Source of the DNA: Pigoraptor vietnamica
Taxonomy: Eukaryota; Opisthokonta; Filasterea
Assembly: GCA_943704525.1 (NCBI GenBank)
Contig: CALSCQ010000751.1
Location: 1 to 20,693, forward strand
Length of the DNA: 20,693 nt
Direction: 5' to 3'
Positions 1 through 9,734 of this stretch are shown here, in pieces. Both the position numbers and the translations under genes were made by a program. The notes under the pieces are model-generated. The model was given only the letters and a program-made list of their open reading frames with translations. It made no database searches and had not been told where the DNA came from. How positions within the stretch are numbered: the first letter of the stretch is position 1; every line of letters starts with the position of its first letter.

Positions 1-155
1 GGGGGGGGGGGGTGGGGGAATTGTGCAGGAACAAGGCGTAACGGCGCCGGACACAAGGGTCATGCACGCATAGAGAGGCCCACGCACATGTACACATCCC
101 CCAAACACACGCACACGGACGCACACGCACGAACACGCGGAACGGCTTGACGCAC
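1..155 (-). other. Truncated CPSF73 intron at the left edge, ending in a G12 run
   Basis: This stretch is the 5' part of intron 13 of the CPSF73 gene, which is read leftwards. The donor GTGCGT begins at 155. No plausible AG acceptor (CT on the plus strand) occurs left of the donor, so the next exon lies outside the window. Bases 1-12 are an uninterrupted G run, which probably marks where the assembly stopped. Confidence 0.75.
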
Positions 156-3100
156 CCTTTTTGACGAGAATGCCGGACACTTCCTGGCCGTCGACCGGCG
201 GCTTGGCTGCAATCGAACCCATCGCCTGCGAAGCAGAGGGTGAGACTCACAGACCCAATTCACAGACAGCCCTTCATGCTAAAATAATGTCGCGTGTCGA
301 ATGCAACGACGCCGGTGAACACATAAGGGAGCGCCGCCTGAAAACACACGAGCAGCCGACCCCTCACCTTCGCCATTTTCTCCCCGCGAAAGTTGAGCTC
401 GACCGACTGGCAATTGGAGGGGTTGTGCAGCGCGAGCTTGTAGTCCTCCCGGTCCTCGTAGCGCTGGCGAAGGGCGTTCTTCAGACTGTGGAGACGGAAA
501 CGACGAACACGCGCATGTGAGCCCAGTGAAATCCATCAGAGCCAAAATGGACGTCTTGTCCATATTACGTTCAGTCGGCGCCGCTTAGAAACACAACACC
601 CTTTGCTTGCCACACAAAAAAAAACGCACCGTCCCATTTCGTTTGAGTCGCCGTGCACAAGGACGACGTTGGGCGGGCGCAGCGTGTCGATGTACTCGCT
701 CGTCTGCATGAAGTCCGAGTGCGCGCTGAAGGAAATGTAGTGCACAGACATGTTGAGGTGCAGCTTGCGACCGCTGAGCGAATTGACCTCCTTCGGGGCA
801 GAGAGAATGTGCTGCGCAGGCGAAGGCCAGCCAATGTCAACAACGGCGGGTAAAGGGAGTAAAGCAAACAACGGCGGAAAGAGAGCAAAGGTAAACAACG
901 GACCAATCTCCAATGCAGGCATGGCACAGCATGGAGGCCGACTCACCTTCGCAAGGGTGCCCTCGACCGAGTAACCAGTGACAATGCACCCGTTACGCCT
1001 GTCCTCGCACCACAGCTCAAACAGTTCGCGACTGAGGCCGCTCTGGAGCATACCGGGACTCGCCATGACGACAGAGGGTCTGCCGGGGACACAAGCGTCA
1101 GGGCCGTCGTATCAACGTGCGCGTCCACGCAGGACACAATAGAACAGCACATATAGTATGCCCAACGACCAGACACATTGATGGCAAACATCCAAGAGTC
1201 CAAGGACGTTAAAGCTAAAAACAAAGGCCGAAGGTGTCCAGCCACACACCCACCCGACATCGTCAAACTGATCCATGCCGCGGAGGCTGCTGATGTGCTT
1301 GAACACGAAGGGATTCGAAATGGCGAATTGCCTGTGCGCGCGGAAGGGGCGTTGGGTCAACACAGCACAACGCAGACGCGCGCCCTCACGCACCACCACG
1401 CAGTGACACAACAGAGGAGCGAGGAGAGGAACAATGTGAGCACAAAATAACTGAGAGTAGAGAAGAGAGCCAAGTTGTCACTCCCATGTCCCAGCAAGCA
1501 CCCACTTTCGGATGCGGTCGTTCATGTGGTTGATGTACGTCTGGTACACCGACATGCACTTCTTCGCAAGCGACGACGCATAGTAGATGGGGATGCTGTG
1601 AAGCTGCGCGGGAAGGGTGGGGATTAGCGGCGGACAAGGCTCTCGCCAACAAACATCCACGCACACGATAAAGAAAAATCCCGCAAACACGCACACGCTG
1701 CACACACTACGCACGCACACAACACAACATACCTCGGGGTGCGCCTCCCAGTACTCGTCGAGGATGAGCAAGAGCTCCTGCGCGCGGCCGAGCGCAAACA
1801 CGGGCAGGAGACACCGCCCTCCGCGGCTGACGATGTCATGCACAAGGCCCGTGAAGCGCCCCTCGCGCTCAGCACGGGGCTCGTGAATCTGCGGAGAGAA
1901 GGGGAGAAGACAGAAATTAGGGGTGATTTGCAAGGTAAAATTGCTGACGGTCGCGTGCTATCAGACTGCGGGAGGCGCGTGCATGCATGCGGGTGCATGC
2001 TGTCGTGGCTCTCCATGCATGCCGGTGTGCGCGTTTGTGTAGGCGTGCATTATATGTGCGTGCTGTGTGCGCGTTGTGCATGTGTGCGTGTCTTGCATGC
2101 GTGTGTGCATCCGTGCGTCCGTGTGCCCACCTGCACGCCGTACGTCGACTCGACAATGAGAATGTCCGGCACAATGTCCGGGATTTCGGCTGCCATCAGA
2201 TGGCGGTCCTCCTGTCGCGAGAAGTCGCCCGTGTAGAGCACCTGCGGAGGGTTGCGCGAGTGAGCACGAAGGCGCAGGATCACAAGCCACGCGATGCAGC
2301 GCATGTAACGCACATCGAACGAACACATTACATAGCTTCCAGTAACAAACGAGTGAGAAGAACTTATCCCTCCTGCCACCCGTGCACAGTGCATTGCAAT
2401 TTCATACATTGCGAATAAGAATAGCCTATCCGTACTCGCGCAATTGCAGACGCACTCACCCTCACGCCCGCAATTTCAATCATGAACATGCACGCGCCAA
2501 GCACGTGCCCCGCATTGTAGCACCAGAACTTGACGCCGTCGATCTGTGGACACGGAAGGGCCGACACAAAAGTGGTCAGGTCAGCGTGTGGGCGAAGTGC
2601 GGGATAGTGCCGTATCTCATTTTCACGCGGCAATGGAATGTGAGTGCGGCGGATGATCGAATGTGTGAGTGCGTGGGGCGTTTGCGCGTGTGTGCGTGTG
2701 CAGGTCGCGATCGTGCGTGGGTATGCGCGTGCAGGTCGCGAGTGTGCGTGGCAGCCACCTCCTTAATCTGGTGCGTGTCGACCGTCTCGATCTTCTCCAT
2801 GCTTCGGTCGAGGTCCTTCTCGTCGTAGAGCATGTCCTCCACGGAAATGTTGCTCACGCGCACGTAATCCGAGAGCATCCACTTGTAAATGGCCTGCGTG
2901 CGTGCGTGCGATTTGTGTGCGTGTGTGTTTGTTAGTATGTGTTTTGGGTGTGGAGTGAGTGTGCGTGTGTGAGAGTGCGTGTGTGAGTGTGCACGCATGC
3001 GGTCCGCGCGATTAGTGTTTGTGCAAAGTGTAGTTGCGAGAGCACAGTGTGTCGGTGTGCGTTGTGTGAGAGAGAACGAGAGAGTGTGTGGGGGTGAGAG

Positions 3101-3864
3101 AACGCTCCCACAGTTCACGACGGCTTTTCATAACATGAGGTTTTGAACTAACATACGAACGCACACAGCACACAACAGAAGACGGTGGGGCTAAGAGGCC
3201 TGATGAAACAGGCACATCCCACACACGCCACACGCAGCGCACCTTCGTCGGATGTGTCATGAACACGCGCCCCTTGAACGTCGTCTTGTTGAGAAAGTAC
3301 GGAAGGGCGGCGCAGTGGTCGAGGTGGAAGCTGACGAGCGCAAGACAGGCAAAGGGTGAGCGCAGAAAGAACACAGCACAACTAATTCAGAGAAATAAGA
3401 TCCAGGGAGGGGGGGGGGGGGAGAAAACAACTATGCCCTTATGCATTAGGCCCATTATTGTGAGTGCGACTGCGACTGACGACCCACTGGCTGACAAGCA
3501 GGAGGTCAATCTCTTCTGGGTCGATTTCGTCGAAAAAAGGGAGAGCGGCAAGGCCAGTGAAAGCGGGATGGATGCCGCAGTCAAGCTGCATGGGGGAAGA
3601 AAGGCACGGACGGACAGATGCACGCTGTGAGAAGATGCAACGCAGGATACGCCTTCTTTCGCCGATGTAATCACGCACGCAAGCATAACACGCGCACACA
3701 CACACACAGACACACACAGACACGCATGCAGGCAAGCACGCACACACACGCACACGCACGCACGCACACACGCACACACGCACACATGCACACACACGCA
3801 CACACGCACACACACACGCACGAACACACACGCACACACACACGCACGAACACACAGACACACA

Positions 3865-3908
<44 letters not shown>

Positions 3909-3926
3909 CACACGCACGAACACACA

Positions 3927-3979
<53 letters not shown>

Positions 3980-4124
3980 ACACACACACACACACACACA
4001 CACGCACCATGATCTTCTTGCCCTTGAACTCGAGCATGACGCACGATCGCCCGACCTCCTGCCCACCGCCGAGTGGCGTGATCTTGAGAATGTCGTCTTC
4101 GTCGTCGTGCTTTCGCTTCGACAT
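156..4124 (-). CDS. CPSF3: CPSF73 / Ysh1, pre-mRNA 3'-end cleavage endonuclease (3' end missing)
   Basis: Metallo-beta-lactamase/beta-CASP nuclease that cuts pre-mRNA before polyadenylation, as part of the nuclear cleavage and polyadenylation factor. Thirteen exons join in frame: 4124-4008, 3585-3488, 3330-3243, 2893-2759, 2543-2460, 2241-2131, 1888-1733, 1603-1506, 1331-1254, 1079-947, 811-630, 485-368, 225-156. They give 489 residues of a family usually near 680, so the nuclease core is complete and the C-terminal interaction domain is off the left end. Visible metal ligands are HFHLDH (72-77, its second H completed across an intron), H159 in GHVLGA, D180 in YTGDF, H397 in SFSAH and H419 in LVHG. 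Each is offset by one from the human numbering as I recall it. The ATG at 4124 opens [10 protein letters not shown], directly before the conserved [11 protein letters not shown]. Odd points are N156 in YNAGH, where human has His, and an atypical GTGGCT donor after exon 4. Identity is very secure. Confidence 0.97.
1981..2130. repeat. GCATGC/TGTG-rich low-complexity part of CPSF73 intron 6
   Basis: Alternating purine-pyrimidine DNA with repeated GCATGC and TGTGCG words fills the donor-proximal part of this intron, right up to the GTGGGC donor at 2130. No coding potential. Such tracts are prone to slippage and can adopt Z-DNA. Confidence 0.7.
2661..2758. repeat. TG-rich tract with a 23-bp tandem duplication in CPSF73 intron 4
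   Basis: Two 23-bp copies starting GTGCAGGTCGCGA, at 2698-2720 and 2729-2751, differ at two bases and repeat with a 31-bp period. The second copy lies next to the splice donor at 2758. The surrounding sequence is TG-rich. Confidence 0.75.
2897..3094. repeat. TG/GA-rich low-complexity tract in CPSF73 intron 3
   Basis: The plus strand is almost entirely TG, TGTGAG and GTGC words, followed by a GAGAGA segment near 3068-3083. It lies wholly inside intron 3 (3242-2894), at the acceptor side. Confidence 0.65.
3409..3421. repeat. G13 homopolymer in CPSF73 intron 2
   Basis: Thirteen consecutive G on the plus strand (C in the CPSF73 pre-mRNA), inside the 157-bp intron 2 (3487-3331). Confidence 0.9.
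3691..4007. repeat. Large interrupted CA/TG microsatellite filling most of CPSF73 intron 1
   Basis: About 317 bp of (CA)n with CG, GA and TG interruptions; the purest part is roughly 3867-4003. It reads (GT)n in the CPSF73 transcript and runs into the splice donor itself, because the donor GTGCGTGTGTG at 4007 is the first unit of the repeat. The long H-T or V-C dipeptide reading frames over it are artefacts. Confidence 0.95.
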
Positions 4125-4409
4125 TTTAGCGCTAAGAGGGAGAGCTCCCCCCTCGTCACAACACAACAACACTTATAGCGAAAAGAGTGCCCAAACGAAA
4201 AGAAGCGCGATTTCAGTGGTGTCCTTGTGATTGTACTCCCCCGCCACACAACTCACATGGGAAGTAACAGTTGTTACGACATTTGGGTGGAGGTAGGGTG
4301 AGGGTCTTCTCTCGTGGATGGGTGTGATGTGCGGTGGGGGTTGTGGCGCACAAAGGTTCAGCAGAGAAGACTAGATTTCGTAGCGCACGTGCCTTTGACG
4401 CGAGTCGAA
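4125..4409. promoter_or_regulatory. Shared divergent promoter region of CPSF73 and SGF29
   Basis: This 285-bp gap separates the start codons of two head-to-head genes, so both promoters and 5' UTRs must fit here. On the minus strand CTATAAG (4178-4172) lies about 50 bases before the CPSF73 ATG and is a reasonable TATA element. No TATA-like element is evident for SGF29. The start contexts are AAAATGTCG for CPSF73 and GAAATGGCG for SGF29. No further gene is seen. Confidence 0.6.
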
Positions 4410-6361
4410 ATGGCGAAACGGAAGGGCGCACCCCCTATCGACGAAGAAGTGGACACGGCAGCGCTGCGACAGGTGTGTGCAATCCTCTGTGGCGTACGCG
4501 GGAGTGCGCTTCGTCGCGTATTGTGGACCATTGTCTGTCTTTGGCGGGTTGTTTGATGCCGACACACACTTCGAACAGGCTCTTCTTACCTATGACAAAC
4601 TGCGAAAAGACAATGAGGCGGCATTGCGAGCCCTCATGCGTGCGCGATTAAGCCTTGGCAGTGTGCCTGCGGGTATGTGAGCTGCGTGCGCGCGTGTGTG
4701 TGTGTGCGTGTGCGTGTGTGTGTGTGTGTGTATGTGAGCTGCGTGCGTGGTGAGGGTGTGCGGGCTTCGTGTACTGCTCGTGCGCTATGCGGATTACGCT
4801 GCAAGTACTGAGGCACTTTTGTGCTCGTTGTTCGCAGATGACCGTCGTTTGGATGAGATTGATGGGACATGCAAGGACGCGGCTGCCAAGACTGAAGCAG
4901 AGCTGCAGTGCGTGGCGCCCACACGTGTTCAACGTTCCTCCCTCCATTCGCCCACCCGTTAACAGACGTATGGAACGCCACACACAACGACATGGCAGAC
5001 TCGGCACGGGCGACACTATGCCTCTCGGCGACAACTGTTCTCACCGGCCCTTTTTTCCCCGCAGAAATTTGGGTTCGCTTATCGCAAAGATCAACGCCGC
5101 GATCGACATTTTGGGCCGCAAGGACGCAGAAATTCGCGCGCGTAACGCGAGTTTGGACGACCAGTCGCGGCGTGTGAAGCGAAAATCGTCCGTTCTCAAC
5201 TCGATTGTCGGGCGGCTGCCCGTATGGAGGGGACCGCCGTGAGTGTTCCGCTGCCGTGCATTGAAATTGGAGCCTTGAGAGTGCTATTGTGTGCGTGGCG
5301 GGGACGCGCGTAACGCTCCACTCCCGCTATGCCATCGCAGAGATGTCCTTCCGCCGCTCGTGGGTGCCATTCCAGCGGAGCCTGGGTACATTGTGCCAGT
5401 GGGCGAGCAGGTGGGTTGTGCACCTGTGTGCGCTTTCCTGTTACTCCCAGCCTCTTTCTCTTGCCTTTTTGAGACAGTGCGAATGGTGTTTTAAGCGGGC
5501 TCCCTGAAGCATATGCGAAACGCTCGCGGACGAACCCGCTTTTAAGCACAGTTGAGGGTGCCGTTTTGCTCTCAGGTGGCTGCGCGCACGTCCAAGCCCA
5601 AAGACACGGAGAGCGTGTGGATTTTGGCCGTCGTCCTGCAGTACATGCCCGACAAGCAAAAATATCCCCTCGCCCTCCTATCGCGCCTTTTTTGGCCCCA
5701 AACTGCCTCTGTTTGCCTGTTGTGGTGTGTGTGAAAATCTTCCTTGACTCGCTCTGCTACGTATGAAGTGGAGGATATCATTGAGGACGGCATCGATGAC
5801 TCGGATGGCGTCAAGTGGGTTATGTTTTGCCATTGCGTGATCGCGACTGCGCTTACGTCCGGAGTGTCACGCTCTCCGCACCTCTCTAGGTCGGCTCTGC
5901 TGACTCCGAGTGACTTTACGCAGGCGCTATGTGCTGAATGCGAACGCCGTCGTGCCCCTTCCTCGCTGGATGCCCCTCCCGACGGCCACGCAGGCGCACC
6001 ATGCTGTTGGTGCGGAAGTGCTCGCGCTGTACCCGCAGACGACCTGCTTCTACGCGGGTCACGTGGGCGGCCTGCCCTCCAAGGTGCATCCATTGTGGCC
6101 TTCTGTCGACCGCTGTGCTTCGTCATTCTGCTCTCGGCACATTGGACGTGTTCTCTCTTGCCTGTCGTGTTTTGTTGTTCTCCTCGCGGCGTATTTGATG
6201 TGTTAGACGTAACATTTTGTCTCTGTTACATGTCGCAGGAGCGGAGCGAGTACCTCATACGTTTTGCGGATGACGAGGACGTGGATGGGTCGACGCCCGA
6301 CCGCGAAGTCGCGCAGAAGTTTGTCATTGCAATGCCAAAGAAGGTCAAGGGGAAGCCGTAA
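4410..6361 (+). CDS. SGF29: SGF29, tandem-Tudor H3K4me3 reader of SAGA/ATAC
   Basis: Subunit of the SAGA histone acetyltransferase module that reads H3K4me2/3 through a C-terminal double Tudor domain. Nine exons join in frame: 4410-4472, 4579-4672, 4838-4907, 5065-5238, 5341-5410, 5576-5661, 5761-5814, 5924-6083, 6239-6361. They give 297 residues, close to human (about 293). The N-terminal half is helical and charged (likely coiled coil, residues 22-115). The Tudor pair runs from GAIPAEPGY (about 142) to the end, with WILAVV, KYEVEDI (186-192), VPLPRW, LALYPQTTCFY (237-247) and the LIRF segment. The aromatic cage is Y240, Y247 and F266, each two above the human positions as I recall them. The start is the only ATG that opens exon 1. 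Intron 6 is AT-AC. Divergent from CPSF73; stop is TAA. Confidence 0.96.
4673..4747 (+). repeat. TG tract flanked by two copies of the SGF29 intron 2 splice donor
   Basis: The 18-bp sequence GTATGTGAGCTGCGTGCG occurs exactly twice, at 4673-4690 and 4730-4747, on either side of a TG/CG microsatellite. The first copy is the donor used by the gene model; the second is an intact decoy within the intron. Confidence 0.9.
5662..5760 (+). other. Minor-class (U12-type) AT-AC intron in SGF29
   Basis: This 99-bp intron starts ATATCCCC and ends CTGCTAC, so its termini are AT-AC. TTCCTTGAC at 5740-5748 is a full match to the U12 branch-site consensus TTCCTTRAC, with the putative branch A at 5747, 13 bases before the intron end. 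The donor matches ATATCC of the ATATCCTT consensus and differs at the last two bases. Removing it joins CAA AA to G TAT GAA, giving K-Y-E-V-E-D, the conserved SGF29 core. Reading through instead gives a stop within the intron. I found no GT-AG pair that keeps this motif in frame. Confidence 0.92.
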
Positions 6362-6677
6362 AACACAGAGAGAGAGAGTGTGTGTGTATAGCCGCAGTAA
6401 CAGCTTATGTGAATACATTCATGCGAATGTATGAGGTGGTGGCTGTTACGCCCGTGCATTGGGCACGTCATGGGTGGGTGTTACATCGGCCGATCATGGC
6501 GATCGAAACCGCACCCGCACGAGTGTGCGACATCTATAATCGCTTTAATCGTTTCATTCCCTCGCTTCAAAGACCCTCCTTTTCACGCCGATCTTCGTTT
6601 TTCTCTTCGCTCTTTTGCCATTGTTCTCCGATCTCACGCCAGCTTCGCCAAAGCTTCTTCTCTTCTCCCCCATCGTG
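6362..6677 (+). promoter_or_regulatory. SGF29 3' flank and helicase promoter/5' UTR
   Basis: No gene is seen in these 316 bp. After the SGF29 stop comes a short AG/TG repeat (6366-6388), then an inverted repeat with 8-bp arms (6413-6420 and 6425-6432, loop ATGC). A TATAAT at 6535-6540 lies about 140 bp before the helicase ATG, followed by a pyrimidine-rich stretch (about 6555-6672) typical of a 5' UTR. Element assignment is inference. Confidence 0.45.
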
Positions 6678-9382
6678 ATGGACGACCCTGGCAGTAGGAC
6701 ACCCACCAGCGCCCCGAAGCGGCGCCGCGTCGACGAATCCGGCGGTGGCGACGCAAACGCACGCCCTCGCTCCCATGGCGATGCCTTTGGGGGTGCCGGA
6801 CGCGGCGGACGGGGTGCCGGACGTGGTGCGCCAGGGGGCGGAAGGGGTGGCGGACGTGGCGGACGCGGTGGTGGCGGCGGCGTACGCGAGTTTCGCCCGC
6901 AGGCGCACGATCACTCCATGGAGGCGCAATCGCATGCGCACACGGGTGCACAGCCGCAGATGCAGAGGGCTCCGGTGGCTGCGCCTGCCCAGCGAGCCCC
7001 TGCGGAGGCCGTGAGGGCGCAGGGGGGCAATCCAGCTCACGATGAGCGCACAACAGACTCGCCATCGGCGCCGCCGAAGCGCCGCCGCAATCGCCGTCGC
7101 GGAAAGCGCGCGGATGGCACGGGGGACGCCATGGAGGTGGACGGGGACGAAGGCGAGGACGGTGAGGTGGACGGGGACGGCGATGTCGCGATGGCCCCTG
7201 CGGATGGCGCGGCTGGGCCGTCCGCTCCGGCGCCGCGCGGTGCGACCGCGACGGGCACATCGGGCACGTCTTCCATTCATCTCACGACGACGACATTCGC
7301 CAGCCTTCCGATTTCGCCGCTGTCTGTGCGCGCGCTGGAGACGGTGCTTGGGTATCGGTTTCTGACCGAAGTTCAGCTGGCCACCCTCCCGCACATCATG
7401 CAGGGGAGGGACGTCCTCGCACGTGCACGCACGGGCACGGGCAAGACACTCGGCTTCCTCATCCCCAGCGTGGAAAGGCTGCTCGCGTCTCCTCCCGCGC
7501 GCGGCGATATTGCCGTGCTCGTGCTGTCTCCCACGCGCGAGCTGGCCACGCAGATCGCGACGGAGGCGGCTGCTCTGCTCAAGTTCCACTCGTTCGGTGT
7601 GCAGTGCGTGTACGGCGGGACGAACATTGCGACGGAGCGGCGCAAGATGAACTCTGAGCGGTGCGACATTCTCGTGGCAACGCCCGGTCGCCTGACGGAC
7701 CATCTCGAGAACACGGAGGGGCTGCGGGGACGCCTCAGCCGGCTCAAAGTGGTGGGTGTCGTGGTGGAAGTAATGGAGAGCGTGCATGCACATACGCATA
7801 TTCGCCTGCACACGCGCTCTGAGGCGGGGGGGGGGGGGGGGGGGGGGGGGGGGGAGTGGGAGAAGGGAGCGGTAGCGTGCAAGAGCAATATTCTGAAGCA
7901 TGCACTTTCTAACCCATTTGTTGTCTGCGCCACAGCTGGTCCTCGACGAGGCCGACCAGCTGCTTGAGATGGGCTTTCGCCCTGCGATTGAGCGCATTCT
8001 GTCGCTGCTGCCCAACGGCACGGCGACCGGCCGACAGACGCTCCTCTTCAGCGCGACGATTCCGCAGCAACTGCACCAGGTCGCGGGGCTCTGCATGCGC
8101 ACCGACCGCCAGTTTGTGGACACTGTCGGCGAGGAGAGCGTGCACACGAACGAGCAGGTGCGAGAACCCTTCCCTTTTGCTAGTACACGTCCTGTGCCTC
8201 CCTCCGTGCCGCACAGGCACACACGCGCGCGCATACCGCGCACTACTGCTGGTCGCACACGCAACCACAGTGACGCTGTTGCCGTCCTCCTGCGTTACCC
8301 ATCTCGCCCATTCTCCCTCTGAGTCGACTAACATGTCTGTAATTCAAGCTGATCCGACATGGCTCCCTCCGCGTGGCAGGTGGTCCAGTCGTACGCGGTC
8401 GTTCCCTTTGAGACGCAGATCCACGCGGTGATGGAGCTGGTGCAGGCCGAGCGGCGCGATCCCGGGCACAAGATCATCTGCTTCTTCACCACGGCGCGCC
8501 TCACGCAGTTCATGGCAGAGCTGTTCAACGCCGCGGCAATCCCCGTGCTCGAGATTCACTCGCGCAAGTCGCAGGCGCAGCGCACCAAAGTGTCCGACGC
8601 ATTCCGCTCGTCCGCCCAGGCCATCCTCTTCACGAGCGACGTCTCGGCGCGCGGCATCGACTACCCTGACGTCACGCTGGTGCTCCAAGTCGGTGCGTGT
8701 GAGCGGATAAGGCCACTTTTATACGTTAACATGCTTTCCCGCCGGTTCTGGGCCCTTCGTGCCTTGTTTCCCCCCGCGTTTGTCGTCCGTGCGTGCGTTT
8801 GCTGGCTTGTTGGGCTGTCTACTGCCAGCCATTCTGACATCCCCTCTCGTCCACACACACACAGGCATTCCGTCTGACCGCGAGCAGTACATCCACCGCG
8901 TGGGTCGCACAGCGCGCGCCGGCAAAATCGGACGCGGCGTCCTCGTCCTCGCGCCGTTCGAGCGCTTCTTTCTCCGCCACATCGCCGACCTTCCCGTCAC
9001 CGAAGCGCCGCCGATCACCGTGACGCCTCAGACGACCGCGGCGGTGGCGAATGCCCTGCAGCGCCTCTCTCCCGTCGTGAAGGGCATGGCGTATCAGGCG
9101 TGGCTCGGGTTCTACAACTCGTCGCGCGGGACGGGATGGGACAAGCCGACGCTTGTGCAGATGGCGAACCACTTTGCGGCACTTATCGGGTGCGACTCGC
9201 CCCCGCCGCTCCTCGCAAAGACAATCGGTAAGATGGGACTCAAGGGCGTCCCCGGCCTTGTCGTGGACAGGGGACAGGCTGGATGGGGCGGCGACGGAGG
9301 GCGCGGAGGCGGCGGCGGCGGAAGGGGCCAGGGGCACGGTGGTGGCCGCGGGGGCCGCGGGGGCGGTGCCGGCATGCGATAG
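6678..9382 (+). CDS. DEAD-box RNA helicase, MSS116 / plant RH25-RH26-RH31 type, with RG-rich tails
   Basis: ATP-dependent RNA-unwinding or RNA-chaperone enzyme. Four exons (6678-7751, 7936-8157, 8380-8692, 8865-9382) give 708 residues. Order: basic PKRRRV (13-18), RG-rich tail (about 38-70), second basic cluster PKRRRNRRRGKR (133-144), acidic stretch (about 149-170), Q motif (F207, Q233), motif I ARTGTGKT (250-257), Ia PTRELA (285-290), TPGR, DEAD (362-365), SAT (397-399), IICFFTT, TSDVSARGIDYPDV, HRVGRTARAG (547-556), YQAWLGFYNS (613-622), and a second RG-rich tail (about 672-708). The post-core YQAWLGFYNS and KMGLKGVPGL segments place it with MSS116 and RH25/26/31 rather than with nuclear DDX families. 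Those relatives are largely organellar. This protein starts MDDPG, without a visible transit peptide, and has NLS-like clusters. The first ATG of the frame is used. Tail to tail with the NDRG gene. Confidence 0.95.
7826..7854 (+). repeat. G29 homopolymer in helicase intron 1
   Basis: Twenty-nine consecutive G on the sense strand, inside intron 1 (7752-7935). In RNA it could fold as a G-quadruplex. The exact length is unreliable because such runs are hard to sequence. Confidence 0.9.
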
Positions 9383-9734
9383 GGTGTTGTGTTGCGTCCG
9401 TCTGTGGACGCGAGTGAGAAATGAATCTCTGTTTGTGGTGCAATCAGGACGCACGCACATGCATGCGAATACACCCGCGTGTGCTGCACACGCTCGCACA
9501 ACGAGTTTTGTTTGCGAACGAGTGCTTTAGTGAGTGGACAGATGTACAGTGACGCAGAGAGACGCAGCGAGTGCAAGGCGAAACAGACGAAGTCAAGAAC
9601 AAACGAACGAGCTTGCCAAGAGTGAAGAGCAGCGCGGATGTGTGCGTGCGCGTGTGAGTGTTTGAGCGTGTGAGTGCGTGTGTGTGCGCGCGTGCATGCG
9701 TGCGTGTTGGCGGCGCGTGAAGAACCAGCGCGCA
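9383..9734. other. Intergenic 3' region between convergent helicase and NDRG genes
   Basis: These 352 bp hold both 3' UTRs. The right part (9637-9715) is TG/CG-rich low complexity. I see no AATAAA on either strand and no further gene. The sequence just after the helicase stop is unremarkable. Confidence 0.6.

Noticed and set aside
1-12. Contig ends as telomere
   Set aside because: Pure G runs are not a telomeric repeat unit, and genes are cut in mid-structure at both ends, so these are assembly breaks.
3387-4178. Long ORFs on both strands encoding V-C-V-C or H-T-H-T dipeptide repeats
   Set aside because: They are translations of the CA/TG microsatellite in CPSF73 intron 1. The flanking exon frames need this segment removed to rebuild the conserved protein.
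5576-5814. GT-AG alternatives to the AT-AC intron in SGF29
   Set aside because: Pairs such as the GTACAT donor at 5639 with the AG acceptors near 5768-5773 either shift the frame or hit a stop, and all delete the conserved KYEVED core.
6567-8264. A 565-codon open frame antisense to the helicase
   Set aside because: It mirrors the GC-rich helicase exon, crosses its intron and G29 run, is Arg/Ala-rich low complexity and shows no recognisable domain.
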